NCBI RefSeq assembly: GCF_028898845.1
Contig: NZ_CP118574.1
Span: forward strand, 3,596,001-3,660,000
Direction of reading: 5' to 3'
Source: Streptomyces sp. WZ-12
GTDB lineage: Bacteria > Actinomycetota > Actinomycetes > Streptomycetales > Streptomycetaceae
Length of the DNA stretch: 64,000 bases
Position 1 is the first letter of the stretch. Each line of letters starts with the position of its first letter. Shown one piece after another: positions 52,642-61,203 of this stretch. The notes under the pieces are model-generated. The model was not told the DNA's origin, did no database searches, and worked only from the letters and a program-made list of their open reading frames with translations. A program made the position numbers and the translations under genes.

Positions 52642-52664
52642 GAGAACGGGTGGGTCCCGTTCTC
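52642..52664 (-). promoter_or_regulatory. Hairpin in the deoA leader
   Basis: GAGAACGGG and CCCGTTCTC pair perfectly around TGGGT, 29 bases before the deoA ATG and after the variant operator. It may reduce read-through from cdd or protect the mRNA. Confidence 0.5.
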
Positions 52665-52677
52665 ACCGCCTCCCGTT

Positions 52678-52689
52678 CTACACGCATAG
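52678..52689. promoter_or_regulatory. Variant CTACACGCATAG operator before deoA
   Basis: Ten of twelve bases agree with CTACGCGCGTAG, and the site keeps the CTA/TAG ends. It lies 65 bases upstream of deoA, in the gap after cdd, next to a possible TAGAAC -10. Confidence 0.5.
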
Positions 52690-52733
52690 ATGCGGCGACG
52701 GCCAGAACGGGCGGCGGGCGGCGCCGCCCGTCG

Positions 52734-53135
52734 TCAGCGGGCCAGGTGGCCGGGGCCGAAGGCGTCCGGGAGCAGTTCGGCCAGGGTGCGGATGCCGGCG
52801 GCGGTGTCCACCAGGAGGTCCGGTCCGCCGTGTTCGTGGAGGAGTTGTCGGCAGCGGCCGCACGGGACGAGCAGTTCGCCCGCGCCGTCGACGCAGGTGA
52901 AGGCGGTCAGCCGACCGCCGCCGCCGGCGAACAGGGCGGAGACCAGGCCGCATTCGGCGCACAGCGCCAGGCCGTAGGAGGCGTTCTCGACGTTGCAGCC
53001 GGTGATCGTGCGGCCGTCGTCCACCAGGGCGGCGGCGCCGACCGGATAGCCGGAATAGGGGGCGTAGGCCCGGGACATCGCGTCCCGGGCCCGCTCCCGC
53101 AGTGCGGTCCAGTCGACCGGCACATCGTGCGTCAT
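52734..53135 (-). CDS. cdd: Cytidine deaminase
   Basis: A 133-residue tetramer-type cytidine deaminase: substrate segment NVENASYG, active site CAECGLV (zinc Cys and catalytic Glu) and PCGRCRQLLHE (two zinc Cys). It turns (deoxy)cytidine into (deoxy)uridine. It lies between the permease gene and deoA, 31 bases after the permease stop, as part of the nucleoside uptake operon. Confidence 0.94.
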   Translation of the reverse strand: MTHDVPVDWTALRERARDAMSRAYAPYSGYPVGAAALVDDGRTITGCNVENASYGLALCAECGLVSALFAGGGGRLTAFTCVDGAGELLVPCGRCRQLLHEHGGPDLLVDTAAGIRTLAELLPDAFGPGHLAR

Positions 53136-53166
53136 GCGTGGGGTACTTCCTCGTGGTGGTGCGGGA

Positions 53167-54450
53167 TCAGTGGCCCTGGCCGCGGCGGTAGGGCTTTCCG
53201 ATCGCCTTCGGGGACCGCAGGCGTTGCGAGAAGAGCGCCAGGACCAGCAGCGTAGCGAGGTAGGGGCTGGCCTCGACCAGTTCCAGCGGGACGCTGTCGG
53301 AGAGGGCGTACCAGATCAGCAGGATGGCGGCGGCCGCGCCGGCGACAGCGGCCTGGGCCCGCTTGGCGGCCCGCAGCCGCACCAGCGCCAGGCCGGCGAG
53401 CAGCGCGGCCAGGCCCAGCAGCAGGGCGTGCACGGTCGGGCCGCCGCTGCGCAGTTGCATCGCGTCCATGAAGCCGAACAGGCCGGCGCCCAGGGCGACT
53501 CCGCCGGGCCGCCAGTTGCCGAAGATCATGGTGGCCAGGCCGATGTAGCCGCGGCCGCCGGTCTGGCCGTCCTGGTAGAAGTGCACGCTGATCGCCAGGA
53601 AGGCGCCGCCGAGGCCGGCCAGGGCGCCGGAGACCATCACCGCCGCGTACTTGTACGCGGCGACGTTGACGCCCAGGCTCTCGGCGGAGAGCGGGGCCTC
53701 GCCGCAGGACCGCAGCCGCAGGCCGAACGCCGTGCGCCAGAGGAGGAAGAAGGTGCCGACGAAGAGGGCGATGGTGAGCAGGGTGAGCCAGGAGACGTTG
53801 GTCACCGCCGCGCCGAGGACGCCGGCGAGGTCGGAGACCAGGAACCAGTGGTGGCCCTCGATGCCGTTGAGCCAGTCGGCCAGGCCGGGGACGGTGAAGG
53901 TGGGCATGTCGGCCATCGGCGGGGACTGCTTGTCGTTGCCGCCGGCGTGCATCGCGGCGCTGCCCTCCTGGCCGAACCACAGGGTGGCCAGGTACTGGGT
54001 GGCGCCCAGCGCGAGGATGTTGAGGGCGACGCCGGAGACGATGTGGTCGACGCCGAAGGTGACGGTGGCGACGGCGTGCACCAGGCCGCCGAGCGCGCCG
54101 CCGATGATGCCGGCCGCGGCCGCGACCCAGGGGCCGTGCTGCCAGCCCGCCCAGCCGGCCGCGAACGAGCCGAGCATCATCATGCCTTCGAGCCCGATGT
54201 TGATCACGCCGGACCGCTCGGCCCACAGGCCGCCCAGACCGGCCAGCCCGATCGGCACCGCGGCGCTCAGCGCGGCCCCGAACTGGCCGGCGGAGGTGAG
54301 GTCGCCGGCGCCGCTGACGGCCCGCAGGGCGGAGATCGCGACCAGCGCGCCGGCGACGATCAGCAGGATCCGGGGGTAGGTCAGCTTCCGCTTCCGGCCG
54401 CCGGTGCCCGGGGCCGCGGCCCGCGCCGCGGAGTTGAGTTCGGTACTCAC
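53167..54450 (-). CDS. Nucleoside ABC transporter permease, second
   Basis: A 427-residue inner-membrane permease of the BmpC/NupQ type. About ten helices; conserved GLAGLGGLWAERSGVINIGLEGMMMLGSF, GAVPI-like ISALRAVSGAGDL and GFMDAMQLRSGG segments. GTG 54450 overlaps the stop of the first permease (GTGA), so both are coupled. With the first permease, the ATPase and BmpA it forms a nucleoside importer; the purpose is uptake for breakdown by the downstream cdd and deoA products. Confidence 0.9.
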   Translation of the reverse strand: MSTELNSAARAAAPGTGGRKRKLTYPRILLIVAGALVAISALRAVSGAGDLTSAGQFGAALSAAVPIGLAGLGGLWAERSGVINIGLEGMMMLGSFAAGWAGWQHGPWVAAAAGIIGGALGGLVHAVATVTFGVDHIVSGVALNILALGATQYLATLWFGQEGSAAMHAGGNDKQSPPMADMPTFTVPGLADWLNGIEGHHWFLVSDLAGVLGAAVTNVSWLTLLTIALFVGTFFLLWRTAFGLRLRSCGEAPLSAESLGVNVAAYKYAAVMVSGALAGLGGAFLAISVHFYQDGQTGGRGYIGLATMIFGNWRPGGVALGAGLFGFMDAMQLRSGGPTVHALLLGLAALLAGLALVRLRAAKRAQAAVAGAAAAILLIWYALSDSVPLELVEASPYLATLLVLALFSQRLRSPKAIGKPYRRGQGH

Positions 54451-55622
54451 GCCGTCACCTCCGGCTTGTCACTGGCGTCGGTGCCGGTGCGGGCCAGTAC
54501 GGCCAACTCCTCGCCGACCTTGCGCTGTTGGAGGCGGAGTCCGTAGCGCCGCACGACCTCGTAGGCGATGACCACGCAGAGCACGATCACGCCCTGGATG
54601 ACGCCGACGATCTCCTGGGCGTAGCCCTCGAATTCGAGCCGGGAGCCGGTGCGGTCGAGGAACGCCCACAGCAGGGCGCCGAACGCCATGCCGACGGGGT
54701 GGTTGCGGCCGAGCAGCGCGATGGCGATGCCGGTGAAGCCGATGCCGGCCGGGAAGTCGGTGCCGTACTGAAACGATTCGCCGAGCAGGGTGGGCATGCC
54801 GACCAGGCCGGCGGCGGCGCCGGACAGCAGCATGGAGATGACCACCATCCGCTTGACGCTGACGCCGCTGGCCTCGGCGGCCGGTTCGGAGGCGCCCACC
54901 GCCCGCAGGTCGAAGCCGAAGCGGGTGCGGTTGATCAGGAACCAGTACAGGGCGCCGGCGACCACCGCGACCACCACGAAGCCCTCGACCGGCTTGGGGT
55001 GGGTGGGGAAGGAGAAGAAGTGGCTGGACTCCGGCAGGAACTTGGTGTGCAGGAGGTTGCCGTCCTTGATGGCGAGCCGGCCGTCCTGGAGGAAGTAGCC
55101 GATCACCGAGGCCGCGATGGAGTTCAGCATGATCGTGGTGATCACCTCGCTGACCCCGCGGGTGGTCTTGAGCAGGCCCGCGATGCCGGACCAGACCGCG
55201 CCCACCAGCATCGCGATGACGATGAGCAGGATGATCTGGAGGGCGCCGGGCAGGGCGATGGCCCCGCCGACGGCGGCCGCGGCGAAGGCCGCCAGCCGGT
55301 ACTGCCCGTCGACGCCGATGTTGAAGAGGTTCATCCGGAAGCCGATGGCCACCGCGAGCGCCGAAAGGTAGTACGGCACCGCCTTGTTGATGATCCAGAC
55401 CTGGCTGTCGCTGTAGTGACCGTAGTCGGCCATGATCCCGTAGGCCCGGAACGGGCTCTCGCCGGAGGCCAGGAAGACCAGCGAGCTGATCACCATCGCG
55501 GCGACGATGGCGAGCACCGGCGCGGCGATGGCCAGCAGGACCTTGTCCCGGGTGGCGCTGCGCGCAAGGGCGTCAACGGCGGCCCGCTGTCCGCCCGTTG
55601 GCGCGGGGGTGGTCGTGCTCAC
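54447..55622 (-). CDS. Nucleoside ABC transporter permease, first
   Basis: A 391-residue permease of the same family. Recognisable: MDALARSATRDKVLLAIAAPV start region, YYLSALAVAIGFRMNLFNIGVDGQYRLAAFAAA, TTRGVSEVITTIMLNSIAASVIGYF and GIGFTGIAIALLGRNHPVGMAFGAL. Eight or more membrane helices. GTG 55622 overlaps the ATPase stop (GTGA). The long open frame further upstream is a shadow of the ATPase gene. Confidence 0.9.
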   Translation of the reverse strand: MSTTTPAPTGGQRAAVDALARSATRDKVLLAIAAPVLAIVAAMVISSLVFLASGESPFRAYGIMADYGHYSDSQVWIINKAVPYYLSALAVAIGFRMNLFNIGVDGQYRLAAFAAAAVGGAIALPGALQIILLIVIAMLVGAVWSGIAGLLKTTRGVSEVITTIMLNSIAASVIGYFLQDGRLAIKDGNLLHTKFLPESSHFFSFPTHPKPVEGFVVVAVVAGALYWFLINRTRFGFDLRAVGASEPAAEASGVSVKRMVVISMLLSGAAAGLVGMPTLLGESFQYGTDFPAGIGFTGIAIALLGRNHPVGMAFGALLWAFLDRTGSRLEFEGYAQEIVGVIQGVIVLCVVIAYEVVRRYGLRLQQRKVGEELAVLARTGTDASDKPEVTA

Positions 55623-57217
55623 TTCTGCGCACCCCCTTGTGCGGCGTCGTCCGACGCGCTGAGGTGGCCGCTGGCGGCACCGGTCATGGCGGAGCCCAAC
55701 TCCTCCGGGGTGATCACGGCGGGGTCCGCGTCCGCGACCAACCGGCCCCGGTACATCACCCGCAGGGTGTCGGACAGGCCGATCAGCTCGTCCAGGTCGG
55801 CAGAGATCAGCAGGACCGCCAGGCCCTCCCGGCGCGCGGCGCGGATCTGCTCCCAGATCTGCGCCTGCGCGCCGACGTCGACCCCGCGGGTGGGGTGGGC
55901 GGCGATCAGGAGCTTGGGGTGGTGGCTCATCTCCCGGCCGACGATCAGCTTCTGCTGGTTGCCGCCGGAGAGCGAGGCCGCGGTGACCTCGATGCCGGGG
56001 GTGCGCACGTCGTACTCGGCGACGATCCGCTCGGTGTCCGCACGGGCGCCGGCCAGGTCCAGCAGCTTGCCCCTGCTGTTGGGGCGCTCGGTGACGTGGC
56101 CGAGGATGCGGTTCTCCCACAGCGGGGCGTCCAGCAGCAGGCCGTGCCGGTGGCGGTCCTCGGGGATGTAGCCGATGCCGCCCTCGCGGCGAGCGCGGGT
56201 GGTGGCGCGGGAGAGGTCGGCGCCGTCCAGGGTGATCGTCCCGCGGTCGGGCGTGCGGGTGCCCATGACGGCCTCGACCAACTCGGCCTGCCCGTTGCCC
56301 TCGACGCCTGCGACGCCCAGCACCTCGCCCTTGCGGATGGTCAACGAGATGCCGTCCAGCACCGTGCGGACCGCGCCGCCTTCGTCGGTGGCGGTCAGGT
56401 GCACGTCCTCGACCCGCAGCATCTCCTCGTCGGTGACGGTGGATTCGCGGGTTTCCGGCGACGGCAGCTCGCTGCCGACCATCAACTCGGCGAGCTGCTT
56501 GGGGGTGGTGGCGGCCGGCTCGACGGACGCCACCGTGGTGCCGCGCCGGATGACGGTGATGTCGTCGGCGACCGAGAGCACCTCGCCCAGCTTGTGCGAG
56601 ATGAAGATGACGGTCAGGCCCTCGGACTTGAGCTCGCGGAGGTTGTCGAAGAGCGCCTCGACCTCCTGCGGGACCAGGACCGCGGTCGGCTCGTCGAGGA
56701 TCAGCGTGCGGGCGCCGCGGTAGAGCACCTTGAGGATCTCCACCCGCTGCCGGTCGGCGACGCCGAGGCCCTCGACGAGCACGTCGGGGCGGATGTTCAG
56801 CCCGTAGGCGTCGGAGATCTCCCGTATCCGGGTGCGGGCGCCGGCGCCGATGCCGTGCAGCTTCTCCGCGCCGAGGACGGTGTTCTCCAGCACGGTGAGG
56901 TTGTCGGCGAGCATGAAGTGCTGGTGCACCATGCCGATGCCGCGGGCGATGGCGTCGCCCGGGGAGTGCAGGGCGACCTGTTCGCCGTCGAGCGCGATGG
57001 TGCCCTCGTCCGGCTTCTGCATGCCGTAGAGGATCTTCATCAGGGTCGACTTGCCGGCGCCGTTCTCGCCGCACAGGGCGTGGACGGTGCCGCGGCGGAC
57101 GGCGAGGTGGATGTCGTGGTTGGCCACGACGCCGGGGAACCTCTTGGTGATCCCGCGGAGTTCTACAGCAGGGGCGTCCTGATCGGGCGGGCTGCTGCTG
57201 GTGGGCGCTGCGTTGAT
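55619..57217 (-). CDS. Nucleoside ABC transporter ATPase (two domains)
   Basis: About 532 residues with two nucleotide-binding domains, as in NupA/sugar importers. First: Walker A GENGAGKSTLMK, signature VADRQRVEILK, Walker B TLILDEPTA. Second: GVAGVEGNGQAELVE (degenerate Walker A), LSGGNQQKLIVGREM and LLIAAHPTRGVDVGAQ. The family needs an N-terminal strand (VELRGITKRFPGVVANHDI) upstream of the first ATG/GTG at 57127; the open frame upstream contains no ATG, GTG or TTG, but an ATC at 57217 is six bases after AGGGGAG, a good start position. The likely start is therefore a rare AUC codon. Translation is coupled to the first permease. Confidence 0.88.
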   Translation of the reverse strand: MNAAPTSSSPPDQDAPAVELRGITKRFPGVVANHDIHLAVRRGTVHALCGENGAGKSTLMKILYGMQKPDEGTIALDGEQVALHSPGDAIARGIGMVHQHFMLADNLTVLENTVLGAEKLHGIGAGARTRIREISDAYGLNIRPDVLVEGLGVADRQRVEILKVLYRGARTLILDEPTAVLVPQEVEALFDNLRELKSEGLTVIFISHKLGEVLSVADDITVIRRGTTVASVEPAATTPKQLAELMVGSELPSPETRESTVTDEEMLRVEDVHLTATDEGGAVRTVLDGISLTIRKGEVLGVAGVEGNGQAELVEAVMGTRTPDRGTITLDGADLSRATTRARREGGIGYIPEDRHRHGLLLDAPLWENRILGHVTERPNSRGKLLDLAGARADTERIVAEYDVRTPGIEVTAASLSGGNQQKLIVGREMSHHPKLLIAAHPTRGVDVGAQAQIWEQIRAARREGLAVLLISADLDELIGLSDTLRVMYRGRLVADADPAVITPEELGSAMTGAASGHLSASDDAAQGGAQK

Positions 57218-57321
57218 GACGCACTCCCCTCAAGGGCGAAGGAGCGGAAGAAAGCGAAGAAGCGGACGGCGGTGGGGCGTTGGCGCTCCGGGTGACGGCG
57301 CCGTGCCCAAAACCGCGGGAG

Positions 57322-58353
57322 CTACGGCGTCTCCTTGACCTTCACCTGACCCTCGATGATCTTCTTCCGGGCCGCGTCGATCTGCGGCTGGATGTCCTTG
57401 ATGAAGCCGCCCGAGGTGGCCAGCGAGACACCGCCGTGCTTGGTGTCGTAGGTGTGGACTCCGGTGAGCGGCTGGTGCCGCTGGACGCTCTGGATCAGGT
57501 CGAAGACGGCCACGTCCACGTTCTTCACCACGGAGGTCAGGATGTGGTTCTTGTAGCGGGCCAGGCCCGGCTGCCGGTACTGGTCGGAGTCGACGCCGAT
57601 CGCCCAGGCGCCCTTGACCTTGCTGATCGCCTCGATGGAGCCGGCGCCGGACTGGCCGGCGGCCGAGTAGATCACGTCGATGCCGCTGTCGAGCATGCCC
57701 TGGGCCTTGGCCTTGGCGGCGGCCGGGTCGTTGAACCCCTTGTCGTTGTTGGGGTAGAGGTACTGCGAGAGGATCTTGGCCTTGGGGTCGGTGTCGCGCA
57801 CCCCCTGCTCGAAGCCGGCCTGGAACTTCTGGATCAGCGCGTTGTTCACCCCGCCGATGAAGCCGACCTTGTGGGTCTTGCTCTTCAACGCGGCCGCGAC
57901 GCCGGCCAGATACGAGCCCTCGTGCTCGGCGAAGACCATCGCGTCGACGTTCTTGCCGGTCGGCACGGCGTCCACCACGCCGAAGGTGATGTCGGGGAAG
58001 TCCTTGGCGACGTTCTGCACGGACTGGCTGTAGGCGAAGCCGACGCCGATCACCGGGTTGTAGCCGGCCTCGGCGAAGGAGGTGAGCCGCTGCTCGCGGT
58101 CGGCCTCGGTCTCGCCGTTCTTGGCGGTGAGCATCTTGACGTTGACGCCCAGCTTCCGGCGGGCGTTCTCGGCGCCGCGGGCGGCCGCCTCGTTGAACGA
58201 GTGGTCGTCCCGGCCGCCGATGTCGAAGGCCAGCCCGACGCCGGCGTGCGAGGCGCGGTGAGCCTCCGCGAAGCTCTGCCCGCAGGCGGTGGCCGTGAGC
58301 GCGAGACACCCGGTGGCGGTGGCCGCGGCGACAATCCTGATGACCCGACGCAC
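57322..58353 (-). CDS. BmpA family nucleoside-binding lipoprotein
   Basis: A 343-residue lipoprotein. The lipobox is LTATAC (Cys24). The mature protein has the BMP fold: GVGLAFDIGGRDDHSFNEAAARG, VIGVGFAYSQSVQNVAKDFPD, KVGFIGGVNNALIQKFQAGFEQGV and VDVIYSAAGQSGAGSIEAI. It captures nucleosides and feeds them to the permeases. GTG 58353 is six bases after AGGGAAGG. A variant operator lies about 55-65 bases upstream, overlapping the promoter, so the whole operon bmpA-ATPase-permeases-cdd-deoA is probably controlled with pnp, deoC and add. Confidence 0.92.
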   Translation of the reverse strand: MRRVIRIVAAATATGCLALTATACGQSFAEAHRASHAGVGLAFDIGGRDDHSFNEAAARGAENARRKLGVNVKMLTAKNGETEADREQRLTSFAEAGYNPVIGVGFAYSQSVQNVAKDFPDITFGVVDAVPTGKNVDAMVFAEHEGSYLAGVAAALKSKTHKVGFIGGVNNALIQKFQAGFEQGVRDTDPKAKILSQYLYPNNDKGFNDPAAAKAKAQGMLDSGIDVIYSAAGQSGAGSIEAISKVKGAWAIGVDSDQYRQPGLARYKNHILTSVVKNVDVAVFDLIQSVQRHQPLTGVHTYDTKHGGVSLATSGGFIKDIQPQIDAARKKIIEGQVKVKETP

Positions 58354-58406
58354 GGGGCCTTCCCTTCGCTGTCAGCGCCCCCAGTGGCGCTGGCTTGACG
58401 GGAGAT

Positions 58407-58418
58407 TAACGCGCGTAG
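58407..58418. promoter_or_regulatory. Variant TAACGCGCGTAG operator before bmpA
   Basis: Ten of twelve bases match the CTACGCGCGTAG palindrome. On the minus strand it lies between TTGCGC (possible -35) and TAATCT (possible -10), so it should control the nucleoside uptake operon. Confidence 0.6.
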
Positions 58419-58539
58419 ACCTGGCGCAAAACCCTCCGCTGCGCGGCCGTTATCGATTCGTCTCTCAGCGCGCGCCCCGGGAACGCGGCGGGCGGCCGGC
58501 CCGAGGCCGACCGCCCGTGCTGGCGGCAAGTGGCGCGAT

Positions 58540-59772
58540 CTATTCGGTCCGCGCGGGATGGAGCAGGGCCGCGGCGGTGAAGAGTTCCACCCCGACGGTG
58601 ATCGCGTGCTCGTCCACGTCGAAGTCGCCGCGGTGCAGATCGAGGCCGCTCAGCTCGCCGGGCGGGCGGACGCCGAGCCGGGCCATCGCGCCGGGGACGT
58701 GTTCGAGGTACCAGGAGAAGTCCTCGCCGCCGAGGGACTGCTCGGTGTCCTCGACGGCCGCGGCGCCCCGGCGGGCGGCCATCGCGTCGTGCAACAACCG
58801 GGCGCTGTCCTCCTCGTTGACGACCGGCGGGACGCCGCGGACGTAGTCGATCTGGGACTTGGCGCCGTGCAGGGTGGCGACCTCGTCGATGGCGGCGTGC
58901 ACCAGGTCCGGCGCCTGCCGCCAGGCGCTCAGGTCCAGGCAGCGGACGGTGCCGGCGAGGGCGGCGCGCTGCGGGATGACGTTGCAGGCGTGGCCGGTCT
59001 CCAGGCGGCCCCAGGTGATGGCGAGTCCGACCCGGGCGTCGACCCGGCGGGCGATCAGCGCCGGCACGTCGACGGCGACCCGGGCCGCGGCGGTGACCAT
59101 GTCGGTGGTCAGGTGCGGGCGGGCGGTGTGGCCGCCGGGCCCTTCGAGGGTGACCTCAAGGCGGTCGCAGGCGGAGGTGATCGGGCCGGTGCGCAGCCCG
59201 ATCCGGCCGGCGTCCACCCGCGGGTCGCAGTGCACCGCGAGGATCTGCCCGACGCCGTCCAACACCCCGGCCGCGACGGCCTCGGCGGCGCCGCCGGGCA
59301 GCACCTCCTCGGCGGGCTGGAACAGCAGCCGCACCGGACGCGTCAGCCGGCCCTCGCGGGCCAGTTCGGCGAGGACCAGGGCGGCGCCGAGCACGACGGT
59401 GGTGTGCACGTCGTGCCCGCAGGCGTGGGCCCGGCCGGGGATCGTGGAGGCGTAGTCCACGGTCTTGGTGTCGGGGATGGGCAGGGCGTCGATGTCCGCG
59501 CGCAGCGCGAGCCGCCCGCCGGGGGCGTCGTGGTCGCTACCGATGTCACAGACGAGGCCGGTGCCGCCGGTGAGTACCCGGGGGGCGAGGCCGGCATGCT
59601 CCAGGCGCTCCTTGAGCGCCGCGGTGGTCCGGTACTCCTGGTTGCCGAGCTCGGGGTGCATGTGCAAGTCACGGCGGAACGCGATGAGTTCGGCGCGGAG
59701 GGACGCGGGGAGCGTGCCGGGCAGGGCGGGTGTGTGCGGCTCGTCGGCGGCGCGGGACATCAGTTGGTTCAC
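58540..59772 (-). CDS. M20 family amidohydrolase
   Basis: A 410-residue metallo-amidohydrolase of the M20D group (hippurate hydrolase, aminoacylase-like). Metal-binding and catalytic segments: RRDLHMHPELG, LRADIDALPI, HACGHDVHTTVVLGAA (metal Cys/His), QPAEEVLPGGA and SLGGEDFSWYL. The likely substrate is an N-acyl amino acid or similar amide; it cannot be read. GTG 59772 or ATG 59760 starts it. It lies between the bmp operon and the ulosonic-acid cluster. Confidence 0.9.
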   Translation of the reverse strand: MNQLMSRAADEPHTPALPGTLPASLRAELIAFRRDLHMHPELGNQEYRTTAALKERLEHAGLAPRVLTGGTGLVCDIGSDHDAPGGRLALRADIDALPIPDTKTVDYASTIPGRAHACGHDVHTTVVLGAALVLAELAREGRLTRPVRLLFQPAEEVLPGGAAEAVAAGVLDGVGQILAVHCDPRVDAGRIGLRTGPITSACDRLEVTLEGPGGHTARPHLTTDMVTAAARVAVDVPALIARRVDARVGLAITWGRLETGHACNVIPQRAALAGTVRCLDLSAWRQAPDLVHAAIDEVATLHGAKSQIDYVRGVPPVVNEEDSARLLHDAMAARRGAAAVEDTEQSLGGEDFSWYLEHVPGAMARLGVRPPGELSGLDLHRGDFDVDEHAITVGVELFTAAALLHPARTE

Positions 59773-59918
59773 CCGTTGAAGGTTACGGGTCCGAACGGGG
59801 CAACTGGCCCTCGATCAACAAAAGTTCAGCCCCTCAGGGGAAGAAATTTTAGGCAGCCGGGCGCATGGACGGATTTTGCGAGGGGTATGAACGAGGGCTT
59901 TATCGCTCGCTGTCAGGC

Positions 59919-61052
59919 TCAGCTATGAGGTTCGACCGGGGTGTTCGGATCCTTGGTTCGGGTTCCGGGTTCGGGTTCGGGCCGTGCTCCCGGGAGGCGT
60001 TGGACATCGCGGGCGGTGCCGGTGACGCCGTCGAGGAAACCCTGGGCGCGCGGGGAGGCGTGGGCGGTGAGCCAGGCGGGGTCGATGTCGCAGACCGCGA
60101 CCCGGACTCCGGTGCCCTGGAGGGCGAGCGGCAGGGTGTGGACGACGGTGGAGGGGAAGCTGAGCACCAGCCGGCCCACCGGGCCGCGGCGGGCGATCAA
60201 CTCCAGCGGCAGGTCGGGGCGGACCACCTCCAACCCGGTCTCGGTGGCCAACCGGTGCAGTTTGGCGGTCTTCTCGCGGCGGTGGGCGAAGTAGCGGGTG
60301 GCGCCGTGCGCGCGGGCGAGGCGGGCGACCGCGGCCAGATAGCGGTCGGCGTCGACGACACCGGTCTCCACCAACGAGGTGCCGACGATGTCGGCGGTGC
60401 GGGTCAGCCGGGGCGGACCGAAGCGGCTGCGGGTCCAGGCGAAGTCGTTGGCGGTGACGACCATCCCGTCGGGCACCTGGACCGGCATGGAGCTGAACAG
60501 GGCGACGGTGCGGCGGCGTCGGGCGTCCTGGGGTCCGGGGGTGAGGCGGCGCCGGGCGGCGCCGGCGAACGGTGCGAACAGCAGGTCGCGGGGGCCGCGC
60601 CCGGCGCCGTGCCGGTGCCAGCGCACCAGCCGTTCGCCGCGGGCGAGTTGGCCGATGAACTCCATGGTGGCGGTGCCGTCGTCGACCACCACCAGGTCGC
60701 GGGCCCTGCTCAGGCCCAACAGCAGTTGCACGTAACGGGAGAACGGGTCGCCGAGGACGACCCGTTGGGCCCGGCGGAGCAGCGGGGTGAGGCCGCCGAT
60801 GGTGCGCAGCGGGGCGGCGGTGCCGCCGCGGGCCTCCTCCCAGCGGACGGTGTGCCCCTCGTCGCGGGCGAGTTCGGCCATCCTGCGCAACTGGCCGCGG
60901 GTCATCGGGTCGTGCGGGGCGAGCACGACGACGGTGAGCTCGGCGGCCCCACCTCCGCGGGCCCAGCCGTGCGCCCATTCCAGGACGTTGAGGAGTTGCA
61001 CCGGGCTCTCGACGAAGGCGAGGGTGCCGGTTTCCGCGGGGGCGGGGCTCAT
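59919..61052 (-). CDS. Polysialyltransferase-like glycosyltransferase
   Basis: A 377-residue glycosyltransferase of the alpha-2,8-polysialyltransferase-like group: TGTLAFVESPVQLLNVLEWAHG start, VVLAPHDPMTRGQLRRM, DLVVVDDGTATMEF, RYFAHRREKTAKL (conserved HRRE), VVRPDLPLELI and LSFPSTVVHTLPLAL. Next to NeuB- and NeuA-type genes it should transfer an ulosonic acid (sialic acid or Kdn) to a wall polymer. S. coelicolor makes a Kdn-containing teichulosonic acid from this region. The C-terminal tail is disordered. Confidence 0.8.
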   Translation of the reverse strand: MSPAPAETGTLAFVESPVQLLNVLEWAHGWARGGGAAELTVVVLAPHDPMTRGQLRRMAELARDEGHTVRWEEARGGTAAPLRTIGGLTPLLRRAQRVVLGDPFSRYVQLLLGLSRARDLVVVDDGTATMEFIGQLARGERLVRWHRHGAGRGPRDLLFAPFAGAARRRLTPGPQDARRRRTVALFSSMPVQVPDGMVVTANDFAWTRSRFGPPRLTRTADIVGTSLVETGVVDADRYLAAVARLARAHGATRYFAHRREKTAKLHRLATETGLEVVRPDLPLELIARRGPVGRLVLSFPSTVVHTLPLALQGTGVRVAVCDIDPAWLTAHASPRAQGFLDGVTGTARDVQRLPGARPEPEPGTRTKDPNTPVEPHS

Positions 61053-61203
61053 CTGGTCACCGTCGGATTCGGTCCGGTTGCGCTGCCGGGGGACCCCGAG
61101 GAGGCGACGGGCGGGAGTCCCCTTCGCCTCCTCGGGCGGGACCTCGGCGCCGGTGGCGCGGGCCCCTTCGGATGGGCACACGTGGTGAACTCCGCTCCCC
61201 GCG

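Noticed and set aside
54447..57233. One 928-residue minus-strand protein joining ATPase and permease
   Set aside because: The first half is the wrong frame of the ATPase gene; only the permease part is real, starting at GTG 55622.
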